Part shown: piece by piece, positions 14,557-22,374 of the stretch
How positions within the stretch are numbered: the first letter of the stretch is position 1
How the letters are laid out: every line of letters begins with the position of its first letter
Source of the DNA: DAOTXK01 sp034435395
Lineage (GTDB): Bacteria > Chloroflexota > Anaerolineae > Aggregatilineales > Ch27
Reading direction: 5' to 3'
Assembly (NCBI GenBank): GCA_034435395.1
Contig: DAOTXK010000435.1
Span: forward strand, 1 to 22,925
DNA length: 22,925 nt
Made by a program: the position numbers and the translations under genes
Notes under the pieces: generated by a model
What the model saw: the letters and a program-made list of their open reading frames with translations, nothing else
Databases searched by the model: none
What the model was told of the DNA's origin: nothing

Positions 14557-16848
14557 ATGCTGACCTTTGACCGGCCACCCTGGCATATGCGGCTGACCGG
14601 CGACTGGTATGTGCGTCCGGTCCCGTTCGAGTCCGATCATCTGCCGAACACGGTGATGTTCCAGGAGAACCTGGTCGTGCCGGAATGCGCGCACTTGCAG
14701 ACCATTCTCTTTCCGGATCGGCCTTACTGGGGCGACCATCTGCGGGCCATCAACCACCAGACCTGGGTCTACCGCCGGACGTTTCAGGCCCCGGAGGTGC
14801 CGTACCGCCGGGCGCGGCTCCGTTTCGACGGCGTGGACTATTTTGCCTCCGTGTGGTTAAACGGACGGTTCATCGGCGAGCACGAGGGGGCGTTTGTCCC
14901 GTTCACGCTGGACATCACCGACGCCTACCGGCCCGGCGAAGCGAACACGCTGCTGGTGCGCGTCAGCTCGCCCTGGGACATGCCGAACCCGCGCGGCAAT
15001 TACCCGGTTAACCATGTGATCCGGGGGATGGTCAAAGGGCTGTACGAACATGGCGAGGGGGTGATCCCGCCCCACGTCAATCCGCTGGGCATCTGGCGAC
15101 CGGTCTGGCTGCTGCTGGACGACGGTCTGAGCCTGGACCGCGTGCGCATCCAGACGGAACTGGATGGGACGGTCCATCTGGAGTTCACGGCGACCAACGC
15201 CACTGGTGGGCGCTGGGCTGGGAGCCTGGCGGTGAATGTGGCCGCCGAGAATCACGATGGTCCCGGCATGACCGCTTCCCTGCTGCTGGCGCTGGAGCCG
15301 GGCACTCAGACGGTGACACACCGGCTGCGCGTGCCGGAGGCGCGGCTCTGGTGGCCCTGGGATCACGGGGAGCCGAATCTGTACCGGCTGACGGCCGTCC
15401 TGAGAGCCGAGGGCGAGGAGCCGCTGAGCACGTTAGACCAGACGTTCGGCATCCGTACTGTGCGGCTGGACCGCGCCCCCGACCGCTTCACCTTCTGGAT
15501 CAACGAGCGGCCGGTTTTTGTGCGCGGCACCTCCTACATGCCGGGCGTTTATCTCTCGCAGCATGATCGGGATTCGCTGGAGCGGGATGTGTCCCTGGCT
15601 CGCCAGGCCAACCTGAACCTGCTGCGGGTGCACGTGCACGTTTCCCCGCCGGAGCTTTATGACCTCTGCAACCGCGCCGGGATGCTGATCTGGCAGGATT
15701 TTGAGCTGCACTGGGTGCACGATTCCTCGCCAGAGTTTGAGGCGCGCGCTCTGGCCTTGCAGCGGGATATGATCGACATGCTGGGCAATCATCCCAGCAT
15801 CATCGCCTGGTCCTGCCACAACGAACCGACGATGCTCTATGCCCATCGCGACAACTACGAGCGCCATCCCGATCCGGCGCTCTACGCTGACGCGGTATCC
15901 CGCGACCCCACGCGCCCGGTATTCATTTGCTCCGGGCAGATGGAGAACGACTGGCAGCGCGCTGGCGACGCGCATACCTATTACGGCGCGCTGTGGACCC
16001 GCTGGTATACTGACGTGTACCGCCACCGCTTTCGCCTGAACACGGAGTTTGGCTTCGAAGCGCCCGCCGCCCTGGGGACGCTACAGAAGTTCCCGGATGC
16101 CTGGAAGCGCCTCCAGCACCTGGATGGACGGATCGAACGTCTGTGGGCTTACCAGGCCGCGCTGATCCAGTTCCATGTGGAGCACCTGCGTCGCACCCGG
16201 GCCGAGGGCTGTGCCGGGTATATCCACTTCTGGCTGGTGGACCTGGTGCCGCAGGTGGGATGTGGGGTGCTGGATTCTGAGCGGCTGCCCAAAGGGGGGT
16301 ATGAAGCGCTCCGGCGGGCCTCCCAACCGCTGCTGGTCGCGCTGGAGCACGATGGCCGTCGCCCGCGGGCGCTGTGGGTCTTCAACGATACCCCGCAGGC
16401 TTACCCGGCGGCCCTCGTCTGCTGGCAGGTCTTTGACGGAGCGGGTCGGTTGCGGCTGGCAGGCGAACAGCCCGTTGACGTGGCGGCCAATGCCTCGCAG
16501 CGCGTGGCGGACGCCATGTGGAGCCTGTCGCCGGTCGATTGTGGCCGGGTGGAACTGGCGCTTTACGACTCGCAGCGCACCTTGCTGGCCCACAACACAT
16601 ACGAGCGGCCCTTGCAGCCGCTGGAGCGGCCCCGTGGTTATCCCTGGAAGTTCGATCCATACCTGGGCTTCAAGGTCTTTGACCGGCCCGACGCGCCCAG
16701 CCTGGCGGACCAGAGCCGCAATCCGTTTTTCAGGCTGGTGCCGCTGCCCATCCGGGAACGGCTGGCGGAGTGGGGTATGCGCCAGCAACTGCCGCCCTGG
16801 CTGCTATCAGTGGTAGCCAGGATGGCGCGGCCTTTTGTGCAGCGGTAG
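14557..16848 (+). CDS. Glycoside hydrolase family 2 protein (beta-mannosidase/beta-galactosidase-like)
   Basis: The 763-residue protein has the GH2 domain order: sugar-binding jelly roll (about 30-190, WVYRRTFQAP and DYFASVWLNGRFIGEHEGAF), Ig-like domain (about 195-310), TIM barrel (about 320-600) and a C-terminal Ig-like part. In the barrel, SCHNEP carries the probable acid/base E423 and LNTEFGFE the probable nucleophile E497. RGTSYMPGVYL and LLRVHVHV are typical barrel strands. The WQDFELHW segment is reminiscent of beta-mannosidases, but family members also act on galactosides and glucuronides, so specificity is open. No signal peptide is visible. The start ATG 14557 is preceded by GGGGGTG. 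It follows the GH5 gene by 39 bases and should share its transcript, which suggests that the two act on one branched glycan or glycolipid. Confidence 0.9.
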   Translation: MLTFDRPPWHMRLTGDWYVRPVPFESDHLPNTVMFQENLVVPECAHLQTILFPDRPYWGDHLRAINHQTWVYRRTFQAPEVPYRRARLRFDGVDYFASVWLNGRFIGEHEGAFVPFTLDITDAYRPGEANTLLVRVSSPWDMPNPRGNYPVNHVIRGMVKGLYEHGEGVIPPHVNPLGIWRPVWLLLDDGLSLDRVRIQTELDGTVHLEFTATNATGGRWAGSLAVNVAAENHDGPGMTASLLLALEPGTQTVTHRLRVPEARLWWPWDHGEPNLYRLTAVLRAEGEEPLSTLDQTFGIRTVRLDRAPDRFTFWINERPVFVRGTSYMPGVYLSQHDRDSLERDVSLARQANLNLLRVHVHVSPPELYDLCNRAGMLIWQDFELHWVHDSSPEFEARALALQRDMIDMLGNHPSIIAWSCHNEPTMLYAHRDNYERHPDPALYADAVSRDPTRPVFICSGQMENDWQRAGDAHTYYGALWTRWYTDVYRHRFRLNTEFGFEAPAALGTLQKFPDAWKRLQHLDGRIERLWAYQAALIQFHVEHLRRTRAEGCAGYIHFWLVDLVPQVGCGVLDSERLPKGGYEALRRASQPLLVALEHDGRRPRALWVFNDTPQAYPAALVCWQVFDGAGRLRLAGEQPVDVAANASQRVADAMWSLSPVDCGRVELALYDSQRTLLAHNTYERPLQPLERPRGYPWKFDPYLGFKVFDRPDAPSLADQSRNPFFRLVPLPIRERLAEWGMRQQLPPWLLSVVARMARPFVQR

Positions 16849-16872
16849 GGGCGTATCGCGTGATACGCCCCT
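16847..16872. repeat. Perfect 11-bp palindrome between convergent genes
   Basis: AGGGGCGTATC at 16847-16857 pairs perfectly with GATACGCCCCT at 16862-16872 around the loop GCGT. It begins inside the TAG stop codon of the GH2 gene. Neither strand has a following T-tract, so it is not a classical intrinsic terminator, but it could end or stabilise both converging transcripts. Its sequence resembles short palindromes dispersed in some Chloroflexota and cyanobacterial genomes; only one copy is in this window. Confidence 0.75.
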
Positions 16873-16892
16873 GACAGGTCCCCGACGGACGT

Positions 16893-18173
16893 TTACTTGG
16901 CCGGCGTCAGCTCGCCATCTTTCACGGTTTCGATTTCCGAGGGGGCCGTGCCTTGGCCGCTGACCTCGGTGTGCCGCTGCGCCACGACGTAGGTGCCATA
17001 GAGCCGCCATTCGTCCATGCGGCAGGAGTGGATCAGTTTTCCATCCCAGACCGTCATATCCGGGCAGCTATCGCACATATCCTGCCGTCCGTCTGCCAGC
17101 AGGTCCGGAGCCTGGATGATGCCGATGCTCTGTGTGTAAATAGGTTGGAACAGGCGCTGCGGGTGGCGCAGGACATCCTTCCAGTAGTTGCGGTGGGTGC
17201 GCCCAAGGCCCGGCCGGTCGATCGCGCCCAGCAGCAGGGCGATCTTGGGCAGCTTGTGCAGGGTGGTGTAGGCCAGGTAGCGGCCCGTGAACAGGTGATA
17301 AAACGTCTGGACCAGCTCCATGCCCTTAGCGCCGATGGAGCCATACATCTGGCCCTTGGCCCCAAACTGCACGTTGAGCAGCCACTTGATGGCGTAGTGG
17401 GTCTGCGAACCGCCCAGGTAGGCCGAGGTCTCGTAGAAGGGGTTCGCTTCCTTGACCTTGGCGTACACGTCGTTGGACATGATCTGAATCTCCTCGTCGT
17501 CTTCGATGGTGTAGCCGAGATCGATATCGACGATGGGCTGCCCGTCGACGAAGTAGTCATAGGTGCCGTCCTGGGGAGCGCCCCGGAAGGTGATGAAGAC
17601 CAGGCCATGAATCACGTCGATGTGCTCATTGGCCCACCGGACGAGGTAAGGCACCTTGTCGAGGTTGGTGGGGTAGATCGTCGCGCCCACGCTGACGAAC
17701 AGGCCGCTGACATCGTTGATCATCCGGGCATATTCCAGCCGCAGTTCGCACAGTTCCTCTTCTGTGCGGCCCTTCCAGTGTGGGCGCTGCTGTTCGCTGT
17801 CGATGTGCAGGGTGAAGCCCAGGGTCCCGGCGCGCTTCAGCTCGAGGAGGAACGGCCTGTTGTCGGCGAGTTTGACGCCGTTGGTCAGGATCAGGGGTTT
17901 CATGCCCAGTTCACGGATGTAGGCGACAATCTCCAGGATGTCCGGGTGAATCAGGGGTTCGCCCCCGGCAATCGAGATATTGTCACAGTTGCGCCATTCT
18001 TTGAAGAAGCGAAGCTCTTCTTTGATCTGCTCCAACGGCTTGTGGCCGGTCAGGTTGCGCCGGTAGCAGCCCCGACAGTAAATGTTGCATTTATCAGTGA
18101 TTTCCAGCCAGCCAATCGGATTATCATTCATCGACCAGGGCATCCGGTACATCTCTCGTTTGCGCGGCTTCAT
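16893..18173 (-). CDS. Radical SAM protein with C-terminal cysteine cluster
   Basis: The 426-residue protein binds a [4Fe-4S] cluster through CNIYCRGC (C29, C33, C36) and S-adenosylmethionine, with SIAGGEPLIHP (68-78) as the SAM-binding GGEP motif. Later cysteines C367, C370 and C384 (MCDSCPD, HSC) suggest an auxiliary cluster or SPASM-like region. The middle part (about 190-360) is not one I recognise, so the substrate is unknown. The overall arrangement resembles radical SAM enzymes acting on peptides, lipids or cofactors. ATG 18173 has AGGAGG (complement of 18180-18185) with 6-base spacing; upstream in-frame codons give residues that do not look coding and cross the promoter. It is transcribed alone from the -35-sharing promoter and converges on the GH2 gene. 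Confidence 0.9.
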   Translation of the reverse strand: MKPRKREMYRMPWSMNDNPIGWLEITDKCNIYCRGCYRRNLTGHKPLEQIKEELRFFKEWRNCDNISIAGGEPLIHPDILEIVAYIRELGMKPLILTNGVKLADNRPFLLELKRAGTLGFTLHIDSEQQRPHWKGRTEEELCELRLEYARMINDVSGLFVSVGATIYPTNLDKVPYLVRWANEHIDVIHGLVFITFRGAPQDGTYDYFVDGQPIVDIDLGYTIEDDEEIQIMSNDVYAKVKEANPFYETSAYLGGSQTHYAIKWLLNVQFGAKGQMYGSIGAKGMELVQTFYHLFTGRYLAYTTLHKLPKIALLLGAIDRPGLGRTHRNYWKDVLRHPQRLFQPIYTQSIGIIQAPDLLADGRQDMCDSCPDMTVWDGKLIHSCRMDEWRLYGTYVVAQRHTEVSGQGTAPSEIETVKDGELTPAK

Positions 18174-18212
18174 AAGCGACCTCCTGAGCAAGTCGTGCGG
18201 GATTGAGGCGTA

Positions 18213-18242
18213 ATCATAGAATACAAACACTGGCTTTGTCAA
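18213..18242 (-). promoter_or_regulatory. Promoter of the radical SAM gene
   Basis: On the minus strand a perfect TTGACA (complement of 18237-18242) is followed after 18 bases by TATGAT (complement of 18213-18218). This is the same -35, spacer length and -10 as the peptide-importer promoter at 5412-5441. Transcription would begin about 35 bases before the ATG at 18173. Its -35 overlaps that of the plus-strand promoter. Confidence 0.7.
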
Positions 18243-18265
18243 AGAGTTGCTAAGCCTTGTATAAT
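18236..18265 (+). promoter_or_regulatory. Promoter of the GNAT-like gene, sharing the -35
   Basis: TTGTCA at 18236-18241 is followed after 18 bases by a perfect TATAAT at 18260-18265. Transcription would begin near 18272, giving a leader of about 90 bases before the ATG at 18364. A second candidate is an extended -10, TGGTATCAT at 18325-18333, without a good -35. The palindrome CTTTGTCAAAG (18234-18244) supplies the -35 for both directions. Confidence 0.65.
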
Positions 18266-18363
18266 GAGATAATTTAGACATTAAAAATCATCTTGCGTGA
18301 CTGGATGCCGGTTTCCCCGCTTGCTGGTATCATTGGAAGGCATTCTTGGGGAGGGTGCTTGCC

Positions 18364-19527
18364 ATGACCACAACTGTCTCGGTGCGCCGCGTGTCATCGC
18401 CGGCGGATAAAAAGGCGTTTCTTCGGTTTCCGTGGCTGGTCTTTAAGGATGATCCCGATTGGGTGCCGCCGTTGGTTTCCCTGCGCCGGGAAAAGCTGGA
18501 GCCGGGCAAAAATCCGATGCTCAAGCACATGGATATCGAATACTTCATCGCCTGGCGCGGCGCGCAGCCGGTGGGGACCATCGCCGCGTTTATCAACCAC
18601 CGCCACAACGAATTTCATCACGAGAACATCGGCTGGTTCGGCTTGTTTGATGTGCTGGAGGACCGGGAGGCGGCGCTGGCGCTGCTCCACACGGCTGAAG
18701 AATGGGTGCGCGCCAGGGGCAAAGACGGCATACGCGGCCCGGCCAGCTTCAACGACCTGGATGAATTTGGCCTGCAGGTGGATTATTTTGGCGACCCTCA
18801 TGTGCTGCTGATGCCCTACAACCCGCCATACTACAAAACTTTCATCGAGGAGGCCGGTTACCGGGGCATCATGGATACTCTATCGTACCGCATTCATAAA
18901 GAGCGGTTGATGGGCGAAAATGTGCCGCCCAAGATTCGGCGCGTGCTGGGGAAACAGCAGGAGCGCCGCCAGATCACGATTCGACCGATCGACATGAAAC
19001 ACTTCGACCAGGAGCTGAAGATGCTGGCCGATATGTATCTGGGGGCGTGGAAGGATAACTGGGGTTTTGTGCCGCCCACCTTTGAGGAGATCAGCCACGT
19101 CATCGGCCAGATGAAGCTGTTCATCGAGCCGGAGATGGTTTTGATCGCCGAAATTGCGGGTAAGCCGGCGGGGTTCATCGCCCTGTTTGCCGATCTCAAC
19201 CAGGCGATCAAATATGCCCACCCGCACCCCGACACGCCGGAATTCATCACACTGCTGCGCATCTTCTGGCACTGGAAGGTCCGGCGCAAGATCGACCGGG
19301 TGCGCGTGCCGTTCCTGGGGGTGCTGGAGGAATACCGGGGGATGGGCATTGATGCCATGTTGTATATGGCCGTGGTGGATGCCGCCGTGCCACGGGGATA
19401 CACCCATGCTGACTTCGGCTGGATTCTGGATGACAACCAGGCGATGAACCAGATCGCCGACCTGATCAGCGCGGAAGTCTACAAGCGCTACCGCATCTAT
19501 CACAAAGATTTCGCGGGCGTTGAATAA
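18364..19527 (+). CDS. GNAT-like protein of unknown substrate
   Basis: The 387-residue protein is a large relative of the GNAT N-acyltransferase superfamily. The N-terminal half (VSVRRVSSPADKKAFLRFPW, then DPDWVPPL) is followed by GNAT-like strands (YFIAWRGAQPVGTIAAFI). The C-terminal half has VPFLGVLEEYRGMGIDAML (317-335), where R325-G326-M327-G328 fits the acetyl-CoA pyrophosphate loop. I do not recognise a characterised family member of this size, so the acyl donor and acceptor are unknown. ATG 18364 follows GGGGAGGG (18348-18355) by 8 bases; the in-frame TTG at 18346 is less likely. It diverges from the radical SAM gene and shares its promoter region, which hints at a joint process. Confidence 0.8.
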   Translation: MTTTVSVRRVSSPADKKAFLRFPWLVFKDDPDWVPPLVSLRREKLEPGKNPMLKHMDIEYFIAWRGAQPVGTIAAFINHRHNEFHHENIGWFGLFDVLEDREAALALLHTAEEWVRARGKDGIRGPASFNDLDEFGLQVDYFGDPHVLLMPYNPPYYKTFIEEAGYRGIMDTLSYRIHKERLMGENVPPKIRRVLGKQQERRQITIRPIDMKHFDQELKMLADMYLGAWKDNWGFVPPTFEEISHVIGQMKLFIEPEMVLIAEIAGKPAGFIALFADLNQAIKYAHPHPDTPEFITLLRIFWHWKVRRKIDRVRVPFLGVLEEYRGMGIDAMLYMAVVDAAVPRGYTHADFGWILDDNQAMNQIADLISAEVYKRYRIYHKDFAGVE

Positions 19528-19581
19528 ACGGGCTGGTGGTACTTTGGTAGGAGGCGCGTTTCAGTTAAGGTTCACTTGTTG

Positions 19582-19587
19582 TATAAT
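19582..19587 (+). promoter_or_regulatory. Candidate -10 element for the 19625 gene
   Basis: TATAAT at 19582-19587 is a perfect -10 in a local AT-rich patch, within TTGTATAAT as also seen at 18258-18265. No convincing -35 is at the right distance. Transcription would begin about 30 bases before the ATG at 19625. Confidence 0.4.
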
Positions 19588-19624
19588 CTGGGTAATAAGA
19601 TAGCCATATGGATTTGTGAAGCCC

Positions 19625-20272
19625 ATGGCCGATTTGTTTCCTGTCCAGCTCACTCAGGATACCCGGCCGGCGCGGTGGCACGAGTCTCAGCCGGAGGTTC
19701 GCGTGCAGCATACGGAATACAATCTCGATCTGTTGCAGCGCGAATTAACCCTATCCGGCCATCAGTACACCATCCAGCAGTCCGCGCCGCTGATCTTGCA
19801 GCGTTTTTTTACCGGTGAGATTGATCTGGATACGGAATTGGGCAAACGCTTCAACGGGGCCCCGTTGCTGTCCCAGATTCGTCTCAACCCGGCCAGGGCG
19901 GGGCATTCGCCACGCGGCACGGCGGCGATGGCCACCCAGGACGATTACGCGGCGCTGACGGTGGACGTGAACCGGATCAGCGGGGTGCTGGAACTCAGCT
20001 TCACGCTGGGGGCCATGCTGTCGCTGCGGTTTGAGCTGAGCAATCTGCCGGAGGTCGACCGCCATCGCTGGCTGGATTTGATGCGCCGGGAGCAGGGCAT
20101 CGCCTTTCTGTGGAGCCGGGCGCGCTGGGAACGCGATTACCTGATCTTTGTGGTGCGCAAGTACAACATCCGCGCCTATGCCTTCTCGCCGCATGGGTAC
20201 GAAGCCGCCGTGCGCCTGACGCCAGACGTGTTGACCGCCTTCCTGGACTGGCTGGAAGGCTACTGGTTCTGA
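19625..20272 (+). CDS. Conserved-looking hypothetical protein
   Basis: I do not recognise this 215-residue protein. It has no signal peptide or membrane segment and looks like a mixed alpha/beta soluble protein. There is a run of charged helix-like sequence (EVDRHRWLDLMRREQGIAFLW cut at about 140-160) and the end is rich in aromatic residues (DWLEGYWF). Strand-like VDVNRISGVLELSFTLGAML and YLIFVVRKYNIRAYAFSPHG suggest a beta-sheet core. I chose ATG 19625; a GTG at 19616 is in frame. Neither has a strong Shine-Dalgarno, though GTGAAG lies 4 bases before the ATG. A terminator-like hairpin follows, so it is probably a single-gene transcript. Coding-like codon use supports reality, but the function is unknown. 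Confidence 0.7.
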   Translation: MADLFPVQLTQDTRPARWHESQPEVRVQHTEYNLDLLQRELTLSGHQYTIQQSAPLILQRFFTGEIDLDTELGKRFNGAPLLSQIRLNPARAGHSPRGTAAMATQDDYAALTVDVNRISGVLELSFTLGAMLSLRFELSNLPEVDRHRWLDLMRREQGIAFLWSRARWERDYLIFVVRKYNIRAYAFSPHGYEAAVRLTPDVLTAFLDWLEGYWF

Positions 20273-20315
20273 CGATTCCGGCTGTTTTCCCGCTAACATT
20301 AACCTGGGGACCATG

Positions 20316-20345
20316 GCTCCATCTGTTCCGACGGATGGGGCTTTT
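20316..20345 (+). terminator. Intrinsic terminator after the 19625 gene
   Basis: GCTCCATC (20316-20323) pairs with GATGGGGC (20334-20341) as an 8-bp stem with one G-U pair and a 10-base loop; TTTT follows directly at 20342-20345. It lies 43 bases after the stop codon. The T-tract is short, so termination may be partial. Confidence 0.6.
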
Positions 20346-20354
20346 GATGTTCTG

Positions 20355-20363
20355 TGTTATCAT
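20355..20363 (+). promoter_or_regulatory. Candidate extended -10 promoter upstream of the M50-like gene
   Basis: TGTTATCAT at 20355-20363 has the TGn extension and a TATCAT -10 but no good -35. It falls just after the terminator and about 150 bases before the start at 20512. A second TATCAT at 20458-20463, without the TG extension, is nearer the gene. The 239-base gap shows no other clear element. Confidence 0.3.
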
Positions 20364-20511
20364 CGGTGGGAAGGCTTGGGAGCGATCAGAGCGTATTCCG
20401 CGCGGCTGGGCCGGAAGACGGCTGGATGTTGGGGCGTCAGCACACTGAACCCTTTACTATCATGGCGCGCTGGCCGGCTGACGGCAAGGGGCGGAGGCGC
20501 TGAGGGCTGAA

Positions 20512-21213
20512 GTGCGCGTGCCACCACCACCCAGACACCTGTTTACGCTGGCCCGGACGCCTGTCCAGGCGGACATCAGCGCGCCGCTGCACGCGGCGGG
20601 GACGTTCGGCCTGTGCTGGCTGCTGGTGGCCGAGCGTTATCCTGAGCGCGCACGGATGGCGCGGTTGCCGCTCGCCGGTCTTGGGGCGCTGCTGCTGGGC
20701 GGGGCGAACCTGATTCACAGCCTGGGACACATCATAAGCGCCCGCGCCGCCCAGGCGCCGGTGGACGGGCTGCTGATCAACGCGGTTCAGTGGACCACCG
20801 TTTATCGTGACCACAGCATTCCGCCGGAGGCGCATATCGGGCGGGCCATTGGCGGCCCGCTGGCCAGCCTGGCCGCGCTGGTGGCCGCCCGCGCGATCCG
20901 TCCATTGATGCCGGCTGGCCCGTTGGGGCGCGATCTGCTGGATATCTTCCTGGCGGGGAACGCCCTCATCGGCGGGGCGGCCATGCTGCCGCTGACCTCA
21001 TCTGATGGCGGTTCCCTGCTCAAGTGGTCGGTTTACGCCAGGACCGGGGATTTCGACCGGGCCAGGTGGGCCGTGCGGCGGGCAGGATTGGGGATGTCTG
21101 TGTTGCTGGGCGCGCTGGCAGCGATCGCAGGGCTGCTGTGCCGCCGGATGACCGGCATGGTCCTGGCGGCGTGCAGCCTGGTCAGTGCGCTGGAATCGCT
21201 GCGCCGTGACTGA
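20512..21213 (+). CDS. M50 (site-2 protease)-like membrane protein with a degenerate HExxH motif
   Basis: The 233-residue protein has about five or six hydrophobic segments. NLIHSLGHIISARAA (66-80) aligns with the M50 family motif NxxHExGHxxxA: H69 and H73 are kept, but the catalytic Glu position is S70. RAIGGPLASL (111-120) resembles the family's GP-containing loop, and MLPLTSSDGGSLLKW (158-172) resembles the LDG motif with D165 as possible third metal ligand. The fold therefore looks like an intramembrane zinc protease that cannot use the normal catalytic base. It may be an inactive regulator, or may have another role. The start is GTG 20512 with GAGGG 5 bases upstream. It is followed after 35 bases by the double-GNAT gene, likely on one transcript. 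Confidence 0.7.
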   Translation: MRVPPPPRHLFTLARTPVQADISAPLHAAGTFGLCWLLVAERYPERARMARLPLAGLGALLLGGANLIHSLGHIISARAAQAPVDGLLINAVQWTTVYRDHSIPPEAHIGRAIGGPLASLAALVAARAIRPLMPAGPLGRDLLDIFLAGNALIGGAAMLPLTSSDGGSLLKWSVYARTGDFDRARWAVRRAGLGMSVLLGALAAIAGLLCRRMTGMVLAACSLVSALESLRRD

Positions 21214-21248
21214 CGGGCGGCAGCGCGGTTCGCCGCGGTGAGGGGATA

Positions 21249-22196
21249 ATGTTCACGCTGGTGCCACTGCTGGATGCTTCCGCCTCGCTGGATGCCTTAT
21301 CCACGGGGCTGCTGGCTCACTTGCAGGCCAGCGGCATGCCCCTGCCGGAGGACGAGTGTTTCCTGGACTATATCACGGCGGCGGTCCGCTATGGCCGCAC
21401 GCGGGCCTGGCTGGCCGTGCATGATGGGCAGGCGATTGGGGTGGTCGCCTGGCACCACGACAACCACATCGGCCATATCGCGCTGTTATATACGCTGCCC
21501 CAGGCCCCGGCGGCGGTCGCTCGTGAATTGCTGGCTCAGGCTATGGCGGCTTTACAGGAACAGGATGTCGCCGATGGAATTTATGCGGAGCTGCCGGATG
21601 CGCCGCTGGCTGTGCGCCAGGCATTGGACGAAGCGGGTTTTGTCGGCGCTGAGCGGCTGATCATGCGCGCTGAGCTGGCCGGCGAGTCGGTGCCAGTCGA
21701 GGTGCCGCCGGGTTACCGGCTGATCGGCTGGCAGGACGATTATTGCGATGCCGTGGCGGAGGTGATCTATCGGGCCAACGCCGGTACGCTGGACGCGCAG
21801 ATCATCCCCGAACTGCGCACGCTGGCCTCCACGGCGCGCATCGTCTGGCAGACGCTGGACGGTCGGTATGGCCGATTTGACCGGAAGGCCAGTGGCCTGG
21901 CGCTGGCGGAGGGCGAAGGGGTGGTCGGCGTGACGTTGACCACGGGTCGGATCAGTGGGCAGGGTTTCACCGCGGAAATCTGCGTCCTGCCCGCCCATCG
22001 TCGGCGGGGGCTGGCACGGGCGTTGATGGGCCGCGCACATGCCATTTTTTATGCCGAAGGGCGGCGGGAGGCCATGCTTGGGGTCACCGAGGGTAATCCA
22101 GCCCGTCATCTCTACGAGAGTCTGGGGTATGTGCCTGTCGGGTCCGTGTGGACTTATGCCTGGCCAAAGCCGGACAGTTGGCTGGGTCGGGGGTGA
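21249..22196 (+). CDS. Double-domain GNAT N-acetyltransferase
   Basis: The 315-residue protein has two tandem GNAT folds. The N-terminal one (about 1-145) has weak motif A (YAELPDAPLAVRQALDEAGF ends like motif B). The C-terminal one (about 160-310) has a full motif: AEICVLPAHRRRGLARAL (242-259), in which R252-R253-G254-L255-A256 is the acetyl-CoA loop, then GVTEGNPARHLYESLGYVPVG as motif B. The arrangement resembles mycothiol-synthase-like proteins, but the substrate is not readable. ATG 21249 is preceded by GAGGGG at about 21240. It follows the M50-like gene by 35 bases. Confidence 0.87.
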   Translation: MFTLVPLLDASASLDALSTGLLAHLQASGMPLPEDECFLDYITAAVRYGRTRAWLAVHDGQAIGVVAWHHDNHIGHIALLYTLPQAPAAVARELLAQAMAALQEQDVADGIYAELPDAPLAVRQALDEAGFVGAERLIMRAELAGESVPVEVPPGYRLIGWQDDYCDAVAEVIYRANAGTLDAQIIPELRTLASTARIVWQTLDGRYGRFDRKASGLALAEGEGVVGVTLTTGRISGQGFTAEICVLPAHRRRGLARALMGRAHAIFYAEGRREAMLGVTEGNPARHLYESLGYVPVGSVWTYAWPKPDSWLGRG

Positions 22197-22254
22197 TCTT
22201 CGTCACTGATCGTCCGTCGCACTCGCCCCACGATTCGCTGATATGTTCCCCGAC

Positions 22255-22263
22255 TGTTAGAAT
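22255..22263 (+). promoter_or_regulatory. Candidate extended -10 promoter of the PLP enzyme gene
   Basis: TGTTAGAAT at 22255-22263 has the TGn extension and a TAGAAT -10. A weak TTCGCT lies 18 bases upstream of the -10. It is about 112 bases before the ATG at 22375. A perfect TTGACA at 22328-22333 has no -10 at the correct distance. Confidence 0.35.
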
Positions 22264-22374
22264 GGAGTGCCAAGTTTTGATGACAGGTGTTGCCGGTGCG
22301 GCATCTCTCGGATGCCCACGAACCCAGTTGACAACTGACCCACCGCTGGCCGATGGGAAGGGGGAACTACCGCC

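Noticed and set aside
20313..20510. Small plus-strand frames before the M50-like gene
   Set aside because: They start inside the terminator hairpin, have no ribosome binding site and read as Trp/Arg/Gly-rich noise.
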